Positions 8,732 to 17,374 of a stretch of 64,000 nt of DNA are shown here, piece after piece (position 1 is the first letter of the stretch; each line of letters begins with the position of its first letter). The stretch is taken from contig NZ_MKIQ01000002.1 in NCBI RefSeq assembly GCF_001832885.1, positions 1-64,000 of the forward strand. Direction: 5' to 3'. Source of the DNA: Floricoccus penangensis (GTDB lineage Bacteria > Bacillota > Bacilli > Lactobacillales > Streptococcaceae). The position numbers were made by a program, and so were the translations under genes. The notes under the pieces are model-generated. The model did not search any database, was not told where the DNA came from, and saw only the letters and a program-made list of their open reading frames with translations.

Positions 8732-10907
8732 CTACAATAATGTTCCCAATTTCTTCTTGGCTATCAACTCTTCCAGTTGAATTTATATTAACTGATTTAA
8801 TTTTATCAACATTTGTAAATAAAACAACAACATCAGTTCCTTTTCCTGCCTCTTGAATTTGCTCAATATCCATATCAGCAATTTTTGTCTGAGGATTTAC
8901 TTTGTCTCCTACTGAAACATAATTCTCAAATGGTGCACCTGCAAGTTCTACTGTATCTAATCCCATATGTACGAGAACTTCTGCACCTGCTGGTGTCATA
9001 ATTCCAATTGCATGTTTACTTGGAAATATACTTACAATTTCACCTGTTACTGGTGCATATATTTCATGCTTCTCTGGTATAACTGCAAATCCATCTCCCA
9101 TCATTTTCTGAGAGAATACCTCATCTTTAACTTCTGTAAGTGAAATTATTTTTCCTTCAGCTACTGCATAAATCTTTTCATCAACTAATGGACCAGTTTT
9201 TTCAGCTTTATCAACTGCTTGGCTACTTATCCCTGTAAAATTCGATTCTGGAATTTCAGCACCTGAATCAAGAAGATCTTGAATATCAGATTTAAGAACA
9301 TCTGCTTTTGGACCATAAACCGCTTGAATACCTTTACCTTTGCGAATTACACCACTAGCTCCTAATTTTTTCCAAATTTGGTCATCCACTACTTGGTTTT
9401 CATCTTTTACTGTAATGCGCAGACGAGTCATACAAGCATCAACATCACCAATATTTGCTGCACCACCTAAGGCATTAATTATATCAACAACTTGTTTATC
9501 AGCATCTACAACCGCAGAACTTCCACTTCCTTCAGAATCATCATTGTCATCATCATAGTTACCATTACGACCAGGTGTGGCATAATTAAATTTTTTAATC
9601 ATAAAATCTGCAACAAAATACATGATGAAACCAAATAAGATCGTTGTAATAATGAAATGAACATAATCAATTCCAATACCTGCTTTCAATGCAAGTGGTG
9701 TTCTAGTTAATAATTCAAGGTTACCAAATGAATGTAGGCGTTCAGTCCAAAAATCAGCTGTTGCGAATGCTAAACCTTGAAGTACAGCGTATATTGCATA
9801 GAGAGGCATAGCAACAAACATAAACATATACTCTATTGGCTCAGTTACACCTGTAAGGAAAACTGCAAACATTGATGCCAAAATCATAGATTTATATTTT
9901 TTCTTTTTATCTGGATCAACATTTTTGATCATAGCCATACCAAGTCCCATAAGGATTCCTGAAGCACCAATCATTTGACCAACTTTAAAACGTGCTGGTG
10001 TTACTGTTGTAATTAATTTATTGTATGCTGCTGTATCTCCTGCTGCTCTAAAATTACCAAGGTCAGTAACCCATGCAAACCATAGTGGATCTTGTCCTAA
10101 TACCGTTGTACCAGCGTCAGCTCCTGTTTGGATAACATAACTACCTCCTAATTGAGTATAATTAATTGGGATTGTAAGCATATGATGTAATCCAAATGGC
10201 AAAAGCAATCGCTCCAATGTCCCATATAAAAAAGGGGCTACATATGGTGCTGAATCTTTTGAAGATGCTAACCAAAGACCAAAACTATTAATTCCTGTTT
10301 GAACAATTGGCCAGAATATAGCAAGGATGATTGATACAATTACAGACCAAGCAATCACAACAAAAGGTACAAAGCGTTTTCCGTTGAAAAATGCAAGTGC
10401 ATCAGGAAGCTTACGGTAATTATAATATTTATTATAGATTGTTCCACCCATGAAACCAGCAATAATACCTACAAAAACTCCCATATTTAAGGCTGGTGCT
10501 TCAAGTACTGAAGTAAAGTAGCCACGAACTAACACTCGGCCACTCAAAAGAGTATTGACTGTTGCATTAGGATCTGCAAGCATTTCGTTAGTTACCCCGA
10601 ATAGCGCACCCGTAATTCTATTTAGAAGCACAAAGCCAATGCCTGCTGCAAAAGCTCCACCAGCTCTATCTTTAGCCCATGAGCCACCAATAGCTAGTGC
10701 AAAAAGTAAATGTAAATTACCAATAATCGCCCAGCCGATTTGAGCAATCACATTCCCAATTTTCATTAGTATGTCAATATTAGGTGCCAACAATGGAACT
10801 GCGTTCCCAATTGAAATCATTAAACCTGCAGCTGGCATTACTGCAATAACAACCATTAAAGACTTTCCGAATTTCTGCCAGAATTCGAAACTAAGTATTT
10901 TTTTCAT
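8727..10907 (-). CDS. ptsG: Glucose-type PTS transporter EIICBA
   Basis: A membrane permease that imports and phosphorylates glucose (or a related glucoside) using phosphoryl groups from HPr. The order is EIIC (polytopic, roughly residues 1-430), EIIB with phospho-cysteine in DVDACMTRLR (near 490), then EIIA with its active histidine in VLVHMGLDTV. I place the start at ATG 10907 (MKKILSFEFWQKFG) because GGAGGAG lies directly upstream; the longer reading frame to 10958 adds 17 unlikely residues. Divergent from galM. Glucose versus maltose/glucosamine specificity is not decided by sequence reading alone. Confidence 0.92.
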   Translation of the reverse strand: MKKILSFEFWQKFGKSLMVVIAVMPAAGLMISIGNAVPLLAPNIDILMKIGNVIAQIGWAIIGNLHLLFALAIGGSWAKDRAGGAFAAGIGFVLLNRITGALFGVTNEMLADPNATVNTLLSGRVLVRGYFTSVLEAPALNMGVFVGIIAGFMGGTIYNKYYNYRKLPDALAFFNGKRFVPFVVIAWSVIVSIILAIFWPIVQTGINSFGLWLASSKDSAPYVAPFLYGTLERLLLPFGLHHMLTIPINYTQLGGSYVIQTGADAGTTVLGQDPLWFAWVTDLGNFRAAGDTAAYNKLITTVTPARFKVGQMIGASGILMGLGMAMIKNVDPDKKKKYKSMILASMFAVFLTGVTEPIEYMFMFVAMPLYAIYAVLQGLAFATADFWTERLHSFGNLELLTRTPLALKAGIGIDYVHFIITTILFGFIMYFVADFMIKKFNYATPGRNGNYDDDNDDSEGSGSSAVVDADKQVVDIINALGGAANIGDVDACMTRLRITVKDENQVVDDQIWKKLGASGVIRKGKGIQAVYGPKADVLKSDIQDLLDSGAEIPESNFTGISSQAVDKAEKTGPLVDEKIYAVAEGKIISLTEVKDEVFSQKMMGDGFAVIPEKHEIYAPVTGEIVSIFPSKHAIGIMTPAGAEVLVHMGLDTVELAGAPFENYVSVGDKVNPQTKIADMDIEQIQEAGKGTDVVVLFTNVDKIKSVNINSTGRVDSQEEIGNIIVG

Positions 10908-10953
10908 AACTCCTCCATGTAAAAAATATAAAAATAAGTATACAAACGCTTCG

Positions 10954-11010
10954 TGCAATCGCTTGCATTTTTGATAATATAAGTATATTAAATATTTAAC
11001 AAACTGTCAA
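10954..11010 (-). promoter_or_regulatory. ptsG promoter with cre site
   Basis: Minus strand: TTGACA (11005-11010), exact 17-base spacer, TATACT (10982-10987). The 14-mer TGCAAGCGATTGCA (10954-10967) fits the cre consensus fully and is centred about 15 bases after the expected transcription start, a position suited to CcpA repression. Confidence 0.75.
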
Positions 11011-11050
11011 CGGGATATTAAAATGTTTTTTATTTATTTAGTGACATATC

Positions 11051-11059
11051 TGATATAAT
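11051..11059 (+). promoter_or_regulatory. galM extended -10 promoter
   Basis: TGATATAAT is a perfect extended -10 (TGnTATAAT) 31 bases before galM. No good -35 is seen. A GGAGG ribosome binding site follows at 11076-11080. Confidence 0.65.
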
Positions 11060-11089
11060 ATAATTATAAATATACGGAGGATCAATAGA

Positions 11090-12052
11090 ATGAGTTTTGA
11101 AAAAGTTTGTTTAGAAAACAAAAATCTAAAAGTTACTTTCTTAGATTATGGTGCTAGAATATATGAAATCTTCGTTAAAGATGTTGATGGAGTATCTGAA
11201 AATGTTCTTTTATCTTTAGATGAAGATTTTATTAAGCAAGATACTGCCCAATTTGGAGCTAGTGTCGGAAGAGTTGCAGGTCGTTTAAGTAGACTTGATT
11301 ATGATTTTGCTACTCTTGAGGATAATACTGCTCATGGCATAAATATGCATTCGGGATATGATGGATGGTGGAACAAAACTTGGGCATACGAAAAAGGTAA
11401 TAACTGGATAGAATTTTCTCTAAAAGATATTTACTCTGGTTATAAAGGACAATTAGACGCAAAAATTCGTTACGAACTCGAAGACGATAAGCTCATTATG
11501 ACAAATTTTGCAAAAACCGATACCGATACATTTTATAATCCTACAAACCATAGCTATTTTAATCTTTCGGGTGATATAAAAGAAAAAATCGACGGACACG
11601 AATTACAAATTTTAGCTGATAAATTTGTAGAAACAGATAAATTGAATATTCCTACTGGTGAATTAAAAGATGTTGAGGGTACACCGTTTAATTTTAATGA
11701 ACCTACTTTAATCAAAAATTCACTAGAAAAATTACCAAATGGGATTGACAATTGTCTTGTTATTAATGAAAGCATAGATAATTATACTCCTACATTAATA
11801 CTAAGAGATCCAAATTCTAGACGAACTTTATCAATTACGACTGATAGAAAAGCTTTTGTAATCTTTTCAACGACAGGTTTTAATGCTGATTTCACCCTAA
11901 ATGATGGTAAAAAGATGTCTTCTCAACTTGGAATTGCTATTGAACCTCAAGAATTACCTGATGCTCCAAATCATGAAGGATTTGGTAATATTGTTTTGAA
12001 AGCTGATACTGAATCTGTTCACAAAACAATATATGAATTTGGAATTTATTAA
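11090..12052 (+). CDS. galM: Aldose 1-epimerase
   Basis: A 320-residue mutarotase interconverting alpha and beta anomers of hexoses before phosphorylation. It has the expected beta-sandwich landmarks: GRVAGRLS (about 63-70), HSGYDGWWNK, the catalytic histidine region NPTNHSYFNLSG (about residues 145-156), and a late catalytic Glu in GIAIEPQELPDAPN. GGAGG lies 9 bases before ATG. Divergent from ptsG, which suggests a shared role in glucose or galactose entry. No other gal gene is nearby. Confidence 0.93.
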   Translation: MSFEKVCLENKNLKVTFLDYGARIYEIFVKDVDGVSENVLLSLDEDFIKQDTAQFGASVGRVAGRLSRLDYDFATLEDNTAHGINMHSGYDGWWNKTWAYEKGNNWIEFSLKDIYSGYKGQLDAKIRYELEDDKLIMTNFAKTDTDTFYNPTNHSYFNLSGDIKEKIDGHELQILADKFVETDKLNIPTGELKDVEGTPFNFNEPTLIKNSLEKLPNGIDNCLVINESIDNYTPTLILRDPNSRRTLSITTDRKAFVIFSTTGFNADFTLNDGKKMSSQLGIAIEPQELPDAPNHEGFGNIVLKADTESVHKTIYEFGIY

Positions 12053-12075
12053 AAAGCTCATTTTTTGAGCTTTTT
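12052..12075 (+). terminator. galM terminator
   Basis: AAAAGCTCA-TTTTT-TGAGCTTTTT immediately after the stop codon. Confidence 0.85.
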
Positions 12076-12140
12076 ATCTGTATTTTTAAATTTAATATTC
12101 ATTTTTTGATATAATCTTTTAGAATATATCAAAGTATGCC

Positions 12141-12183
12141 AATAAAATAAAAAAACTCCCTCGTGGAAGTTTTTTTATTTTAT
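12141..12183. terminator. Long bidirectional terminator
   Basis: An almost perfect 17-bp stem (AATAAAATAAAAAAACT / AAGTTTTTTTATTTTATT) with loop around CCCTCGTGG, lying between convergent galM and fba. Confidence 0.75.
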
Positions 12184-12279
12184 TAGTTTTATTTCAATCA
12201 ATTTCGTAGAAATTGATCAGTAATTATTTCCTTACTGAACTTGAATTCTTAGTAAGATTAATAATTAACTTTAAAACTA

Positions 12280-13161
12280 TTAAGCTTTGTTTGCTGATCC
12301 GAATACGTCGATACGTTCTTCAACAGCTTCTTGGATTGCTTTAACACCTGGTGCTAAGAATTTACGTGGGTCGAATAGTTTTTTAGCATCGTAGTCAGCT
12401 TCATTAGCTTCATATTCAGCAGCGAAAGCACGAGTTGCTTTTGCAAATGCGATTTGACATTCAGTATTAACGTTAACTTTAGCAACACCTAGTTTGATAG
12501 CAGCTTGGATTTGATCATCAGGAATACCTGATCCACCGTGTAAAACGATTGGGAATCCAGGAACAGCTTCAGTAAGTTTTTCTAAGTGTCCAAGATCAAG
12601 ACCAGTCCAGTTAGCTGGGTAAGGTCCGTGGATATTACCAATACCTGCAGCAAGGAAGTCAATTCCAGTTTCAACCATTGCAACAGCATCTTCGATTGGA
12701 GCAAGTTCACCAGCACCAACGATACCGTCTTCTTCTCCACCGATAGTTCCAACTTCAGCTTCTACAGAGATACCTTTAGCATGTGCACGTGCTACAACGT
12801 CACGAGTTTTTTCAAGGTTTTCTTCAATTGGAAGGTGAGATCCATCAAACATTAATGAAGTGTAACCAACTTCAATACATTCAAGAGCATCTTCATAATG
12901 ACCATGGTCAAGGTGAATAGCTACAGGAACAGTAATATTCATTGATTCTACAAGGTTTTCAACGATTGCTCTAGCAGTTTTATAACCACCCATATATTTA
13001 CCAGCACCCATTGAAGTTTGGATAAGTACAGGAGCTTGTTTAGCTTCTGCAGCACGTAAGATTGCTTGTGTCCACTCAAGGTTGTTAGTGTTAAATCCAC
13101 CTACAGCATATCCGTTTTCACGAGCAGCTTTTACAAATTTTTCAGCTGAAACGATTGGCAT
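12280..13161 (-). CDS. fba: Class II fructose-bisphosphate aldolase
   Basis: Zinc-dependent glycolytic aldolase splitting fructose-1,6-bisphosphate into DHAP and glyceraldehyde-3-phosphate. The zinc histidines are in HLDHGHYED and in VLHGGSGIPDDQ; EAEVGTIGGEEDG and NVNTECQIAF are typical family segments. The start is ATG 13161 (MPIVSAEKF), about 293 residues: GGAGG is well spaced, and the upstream alternative at 13176 begins before it. Codon use is strongly biased, as for other glycolytic genes. The 5' leader carries a small TGAGGGA/TCCCTCA hairpin. Confidence 0.96.
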   Translation of the reverse strand: MPIVSAEKFVKAARENGYAVGGFNTNNLEWTQAILRAAEAKQAPVLIQTSMGAGKYMGGYKTARAIVENLVESMNITVPVAIHLDHGHYEDALECIEVGYTSLMFDGSHLPIEENLEKTRDVVARAHAKGISVEAEVGTIGGEEDGIVGAGELAPIEDAVAMVETGIDFLAAGIGNIHGPYPANWTGLDLGHLEKLTEAVPGFPIVLHGGSGIPDDQIQAAIKLGVAKVNVNTECQIAFAKATRAFAAEYEANEADYDAKKLFDPRKFLAPGVKAIQEAVEERIDVFGSANKA

Positions 13162-13190
13162 TTCATATTCCTCCAAAGTTTTTTTAGAAT

Positions 13191-13224
13191 TGAGGGATTA
13201 TTCCCTCATACAATGGATATTATA
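13191..13224 (-). promoter_or_regulatory. fba promoter and leader hairpin
   Basis: Minus-strand extended -10 TGATATAAT (TATAAT at 13219-13224); the -35 is weak. The transcript would begin near an inverted repeat TGAGGGA-N4-TCCCTCA (13191-13208), a 5' stem-loop before the GGAGG site that could stabilise the mRNA. Confidence 0.5.
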
Positions 13225-13328
13225 TCACTTTGTGAGTTATTATTCTAGTTTGAATTGATAATCTGTTAAAGAATACAGAAAAAAACATTAAAAACACCAC
13301 TATTGTATTTACAAATATAACTAATAAA

Positions 13329-13361
13329 AAAGACTACCCCTCATATAGACAGGCAGTCTTT
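13329..13361 (-). terminator. Terminator of the 56-residue ORF
   Basis: Minus-strand AAAGACT ... AGTCTTT followed by TTTTATT, directly after the stop at 13365. Confidence 0.65.
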
Positions 13362-13364
13362 AAT

Positions 13365-13535
13365 CTATGCTTCAAGCCAGCTTTCCAATAACTCTGCGAA
13401 ATCTTCATACATAAGTTTTTTCACTTTAGCAATATCTGCCCTATGTTCTTCCCCATTCTTAGTGAATACTTCTTGGATCTTTTGTTGATTATGCGCTAGT
13501 TGTTTGAGTTTAAAAATCATTTGTTTCTTATCCAT
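13365..13535 (-). CDS. Small helical protein, 56 residues, unknown
   Basis: An ORF too short for usual gene tracks. It starts MDKKQMIFKLKQLAHNQQ and ends ELLESWLEA. GGTGGAG lies 9 bases before the ATG and a terminator follows the stop, so it has all the signals of a gene. The composition is highly charged, predicted helical and cytosolic, with no membrane segment and no cysteine. I do not recognise a family. It stands alone between fba and thrS in the same orientation. Confidence 0.7.
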   Translation of the reverse strand: MDKKQMIFKLKQLAHNQQKIQEVFTKNGEEHRADIAKVKKLMYEDFAELLESWLEA

Positions 13536-13661
13536 ATATATTTCTCCACCTTCTTTTTCTCTTATCTTTTATAATATTATAGCAATTTTTGGAAACGTTT
13601 TCAAGATAAAAAGTTTTTTCTTTCACAGAAATTAATTTGATTTTTTATATTTTGAGGTAGC

Positions 13662-13687
13662 AAAAAAACCTAGTCAAAGCTAGGTTT
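13662..13687 (-). terminator. thrS terminator
   Basis: Minus-strand AAACCTAGC-TTTGA-CTAGGTTTTTTTG after the thrS stop. Confidence 0.85.
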
Positions 13688-13694
13688 AAATTTT

Positions 13695-15626
13695 TTATGC
13701 TCTTGAATAATTTGCAATATCAGAAGTAATTTCTTCGATAAACTCATCAAGTTTTAATACTTTTGTTTCCTTACTTCCATAACGACGAACATTTACTGTT
13801 CCTTCTTCTTGCTCTTTATCTCCAACAACTATTTGATATGGAATTTTATTTGTTTGACTAGCACGAATCTTATAGCCCATTTTTTCATTACGTTCATCTA
13901 CATCCAAACGAATTCCTTTTTCTTTAAGGGCGTTAGCAACGTCCCATGCATAATCAGCATGTGCCTCATTTGAAACTGGGATAATTGTAGCTTGTGTTGG
14001 AGCAAGCCAAGTTGGGAATGCACCTTTATATACTTCTATTAGGTAAGCTACAAAACGTTCCATTGTTGAAACTATACCACGGTGAACCATTACTGGACGA
14101 TGTCCTTCTCCGTCAGCTCCAATATATTCAAGCTCGAAACGTTCTGGCAATAAGAAGTCTAATTGGATTGTTGAAAGTGTTTCTTCATTTCCAAGTGCTG
14201 TCTTAACTTGAACGTCAAGTTTCGGACCATAGAAGGCTGCTTCTCCTTCTGCTTCAAAGTAATCTAGTCCAAGGTCATCCATTGCTGCTTTAAGCATTGT
14301 TTGAGCATTTTCCCACATTTCATCGTTGTCGAAATATTTTTCAGTATCCTCAGGGTCACGATAGCTCAAACGGAAACGATAGTCTGTGATATTGAAATCA
14401 CGATAAACATCCATCATAAGATTTAAAGCACGTTGGAATTCATCTTTAATTTGATCAGGGCGAACAAAGATATGCCCATCATTAAGAGTCATTTCACGTA
14501 CACGTTGAAGTCCTGACAATGCACCTGATTTTTCATAACGATGCATCATACCAAGTTCTGCAATACGAACTGGTAATTCACGGTATGAACGAGGATGGCT
14601 CTTATACACTTCAATATGATGAGGACAGTTCATTGGGCGAAGTACTAACTCTTCTCCATCACCCATATCCATTGGTGGGAACATATCTTCTTTATAGTGA
14701 TCCCAGTGACCTGATGTTTTATAAAACTCGACATCTGCCATGATTGGTGTGTAAACATGTTGATAACCACGCGCTAATTCTTGGTCTACAATATAACGTT
14801 CAATTGTACGACGAATAGTTGCGCCATTTGGTAACCAGAATGGAAGTCCACTACCAACTTCTGGATCTACCATAAATAAATCAAGCTCTTTACCAAGTTT
14901 ACGGTGATCACGTTCTTTAGCTTCTTCGCGAACTTTAAGGTAATTTTTAAGGTCTTTTTTATCGAACCAAGCAGTACCATAAACACGCTGCATCATATTA
15001 TTATCAGAATTTCCACGCCAGTAAGCACCAGCAACATTTAATAAGTGGAAAATTTGAATACGTCCAGTAGATGGCACGTGAGGTCCACGACATAAGTCAG
15101 TAAATTCACCTTGAGTATATACTGTCAATCCTTCTCCAGCATGTTCTTCAATAAGTTCTAGTTTATATGGGTCATCGGCAAAAATTTCTTTTGCTTCATC
15201 CTTTGTAATTTCTTTACGGACTGCAGGATGATTTTCTTTTACAATTTTCATCATTTCTTCTTCAATTCGAGGAAGATCTTCATCTGTAATTTGACCAGAA
15301 GCATTATCAGTATCATAGTAGAAACCATCTTGAATTGCTGGACCTACACCTAATTTAATATCAGGGAATAATCTGCGAGCAGCTTGAGCAAATAAATGTG
15401 CTGCTGAATGACGAAGTAAAGGAAGAGCATCTTCATGGTCAGGAGTTACAAGTTCCAATGTTCCATCTTCTTCAATTGGACGATCAAAATCAATTAATTG
15501 ATCATTAAATTTACCAGCCAATGTTTTTTTAGCAAGTGATTTACTGATTGATTCAGCAACTTCGTAAGGTGTTACACCTGATTCATACTTACGTATAGCT
15601 CCATCAGGGAAAGTAATTTTTATCAT
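13695..15626 (-). CDS. thrS: Threonyl-tRNA synthetase
   Basis: Class II aminoacyl-tRNA synthetase of 643 residues. In order: TGS domain (about 1-62), the editing/SAD domain with [10 protein letters not shown], catalytic core with motif 2 ([20 protein letters not shown]) and motif 3 ([15 protein letters not shown]), and the anticodon-binding domain with [10 protein letters not shown]. Zinc ligands of the core include the Cys in [17 protein letters not shown] precedes ATG. No T-box lies in the 485 bases directly upstream. A T-box whose best-fitting specifier is a Thr codon lies about 1 kb upstream, beyond the ykgJ-type gene and a repeat block. Confidence 0.97.
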   Translation of the reverse strand: MIKITFPDGAIRKYESGVTPYEVAESISKSLAKKTLAGKFNDQLIDFDRPIEEDGTLELVTPDHEDALPLLRHSAAHLFAQAARRLFPDIKLGVGPAIQDGFYYDTDNASGQITDEDLPRIEEEMMKIVKENHPAVRKEITKDEAKEIFADDPYKLELIEEHAGEGLTVYTQGEFTDLCRGPHVPSTGRIQIFHLLNVAGAYWRGNSDNNMMQRVYGTAWFDKKDLKNYLKVREEAKERDHRKLGKELDLFMVDPEVGSGLPFWLPNGATIRRTIERYIVDQELARGYQHVYTPIMADVEFYKTSGHWDHYKEDMFPPMDMGDGEELVLRPMNCPHHIEVYKSHPRSYRELPVRIAELGMMHRYEKSGALSGLQRVREMTLNDGHIFVRPDQIKDEFQRALNLMMDVYRDFNITDYRFRLSYRDPEDTEKYFDNDEMWENAQTMLKAAMDDLGLDYFEAEGEAAFYGPKLDVQVKTALGNEETLSTIQLDFLLPERFELEYIGADGEGHRPVMVHRGIVSTMERFVAYLIEVYKGAFPTWLAPTQATIIPVSNEAHADYAWDVANALKEKGIRLDVDERNEKMGYKIRASQTNKIPYQIVVGDKEQEEGTVNVRRYGSKETKVLKLDEFIEEITSDIANYSRA

Positions 15627-15698
15627 TATATATATCCTCTCTTATATTAGATTCATTTTTAAATTGTTAATTACAGTTTATTCATAGTATTTAGATAC

Positions 15699-16064
15699 TA
15701 GCAGTCGACTGCGACTAAAACTTTCGAACTCTGTTCGTTTTAGTTTTATCGACAACGTTGTCCAAAGGCATTAGTCAGCACCTTTTTTACGGGCTTGCCA
15801 TTGAAACTAACAAACTCTGTTTGTTTTAGTTTTATCGACATCGTAGTATAACGAAGTGAACGTTGTTCAAAGTTAATAAACTGTAAACTTTCTTGCGACT
15901 ATGACCTGTCACTTTAGTGGCATTGGTCATATCGACATCGTTATTTGCAGAGCAAATATTAGAGTATACAAATTCTTAGCAGTCGGCTGCGAATAAAACT
16001 TACGAACTATGTTCGTTTTAGTTTTATCGACAACGTTGCCCAAAGGGCATTAGTCAACACCTTT
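15699..16064. repeat. Block of four hairpin repeat modules (locus 1)
   Basis: This fills most of the 485-base gap between ykgJ and thrS. Four imperfect palindromes share borders: a left GCGAC-like word and a right ATCGACATCGT or ATCGACAACGTT word. They lie at 15711-15759, 15797-15844, 15895-15942 and 15989-16037. The stem sequences differ between modules, while modules 1 and 4 are near copies including flanks (15699-15789 and 15978-16064). The same border words recur inverted at 53.4-53.7 kb. No reading frame is supported here. Confidence 0.7.
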
Positions 16065-16111
16065 TATTATAGTTTTTTGACTTTTCGGTCGTGGTATAGC
16101 TTAACTTAACC

Positions 16112-16621
16112 TTAACCTTGCATCTTTGCCATCAACTTTTCTACAAATAGATATGCTGCTGGACAATACTCTGTATTTTTAATAGTAAGATTGTTGATCT
16201 GATATATTTTCTTGCGATCCGTGTGGGGAAACTCCCTACATGCTTTTGGTCTCACATCATATATATCACACAAGTTATCTTGGCCTAGAAATGGACATGG
16301 CATACATTGAAAAACCTTGTCTCCATCCTCATCAACTCTAAGATATGCATCTTCAAAGTCAGCGAGCTTCATCCTCTCTCGTTTGGCAACTCGTTCGATA
16401 TCTGCTTCCGTCCATAATGGTCCTAAACATTTACAGCAGTTGGCACATTTTGTACAATCCACTTCCTCGAAAACTTCCTCATGAATCGACTTGGTAATCT
16501 TATCTAGATTTTTAGGTGGCTTTTTTTTCAGACTTGCTAAAAATTTTTGATGTACTTTTCTCTTCTGCAATGCCAGATTTCGATAATAATCTACATCAAT
16601 TTCATTATTTATTTCTTTCAT
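16112..16621 (-). CDS. YkgJ-family cysteine cluster protein
   Basis: A 169-residue protein with a zinc or iron-sulfur cysteine cluster: CTKCANCCKCLG (about residues 55-66), then CMPCPFLGQDNLCDIYDVRPKACREFP, the typical YkgJ/UPF0153 pattern. Biochemical role unknown. A strongly charged N-terminal helix (about 1-45) precedes the cluster. It is the first gene after a T-box leader whose best-fitting specifier is a Thr codon, so its transcription probably responds to uncharged tRNA. It has no strong ribosome binding site (only GGAATTAATAG before the ATG). Confidence 0.85.
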   Translation of the reverse strand: MKEINNEIDVDYYRNLALQKRKVHQKFLASLKKKPPKNLDKITKSIHEEVFEEVDCTKCANCCKCLGPLWTEADIERVAKRERMKLADFEDAYLRVDEDGDKVFQCMPCPFLGQDNLCDIYDVRPKACREFPHTDRKKIYQINNLTIKNTEYCPAAYLFVEKLMAKMQG

Positions 16622-16865
16622 CTATTAATTCCTTCTGTACACTTTTTCATAAAAAAAATCCCTTGCTTGACACAAAGGACGTTGTAAACGTGGTACCACC
16701 TAAATTCAGAATGTACGAAAAATCGCCATTCCCTCTTAGTCTTAACGCGACTGCCACGCACAAAGTTTCCAAAGTGTTTTTCAAAGTAGTCTTGAATAAG
16801 TGTTTTTATCAGGCTTCCATCATCCCCGAATCGCTAGGAAAAACTTAAATCTTCAAGTTGTCTTT
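16622..16865 (-). promoter_or_regulatory. T-box riboswitch, Thr-type specifier
   Basis: Minus strand, preceded by TTGAAA-N16-TATAAT (16872-16899). Stem I folds as UUUUAAAG/CUUUGAAAA, then CUUGAA/UUCAAG, then a distal stem UCGGG/CCUGA with a GAUGAUGGAAG loop. The internal loop between the two lower stems reads ACUA on the 3' side, giving specifier ACU (16788-16790, Thr) followed by a purine. The T-box AGGTGGTACCACG is at 16689-16701, and the terminator GTCCTTTG/CAAGGGAT plus eight T is at 16649-16680. The UGGU word suits a tRNA with an A discriminator base. Confidence 0.88.
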
Positions 16866-16905
16866 AAAATTATTATAGCTTTTTAGGATTATTTTTCAAG
16901 TGAAA

Positions 16906-17292
16906 CTATAGAATTTCTTCGATCTTCTCTTCCAAATTCATACTAGCATCAAGCAGATTTTGAAGATTTGTAGCAAAATCATAGTCAGACATATTAACAT
17001 GACTAAATACTCTTCCTTCTGAAATTTGAACCATAAGTGACGGACGAATATTTTCATCCAATGCATCTTTTGTTGTTTGATCAGAATAAAAATAGAAGTT
17101 ATATTCATCGGCTGAATCTTCTTCTGCTAGAACTTCTTTAATGACAGATAAAATAGAATCTTGTTTTTCTGGATCATTTAAGTCAACAATTTTACCATAT
17201 TCAATTTTCTTTAGAAGAGGTACTTCACTTACCCACACATTTCGACTTGTTATTCCATCAGATTCATATTTTTCATCAAATATTTTTTTCAT
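16906..17292 (-). CDS. Hypothetical acidic protein, about 128 residues
   Basis: An unrecognised cytosolic protein, acidic, with no cysteine, signal peptide or membrane segment. Readable segments are RNVWVSEVPLLKKIEYGKIVD, YNFYFYSDQTTKDALDENI and a C-terminal DASMNLEEKIEEIL. I prefer ATG 17292 (MKKIFDEKYESDG) over the TTG at 17304; the ribosome binding site is weak for both. It lies between the T-box leader and mntH, same strand. No function can be given. Confidence 0.65.
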   Translation of the reverse strand: MKKIFDEKYESDGITSRNVWVSEVPLLKKIEYGKIVDLNDPEKQDSILSVIKEVLAEEDSADEYNFYFYSDQTTKDALDENIRPSLMVQISEGRVFSHVNMSDYDFATNLQNLLDASMNLEEKIEEIL

Positions 17293-17329
17293 ATTAATTA
17301 CCAACTTTCAATTTTTATTATTATAACAA

Positions 17330-17362
17330 AAAAGAGATATTAGCTACAAGCTAAATACCTCT
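17330..17362 (-). terminator. mntH terminator
   Basis: Minus-strand AAGAGGTATTTAGC-TTGTA-GCTAATATCTCTT followed by six T. Confidence 0.8.
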
Positions 17363-17374
17363 TCTATTACCCAT

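Noticed and set aside
10908-10958. Longer N-terminus of the PTS transporter
   Set aside because: The added 17 codons contain the ribosome binding site of the internal ATG and do not fit the EIIC start.
15699-16064. Possible CRISPR array in the repeat block
   Set aside because: Repeats are palindromes with varying stems, irregular spacing and no unique spacers of equal length; no cas gene is in the window.
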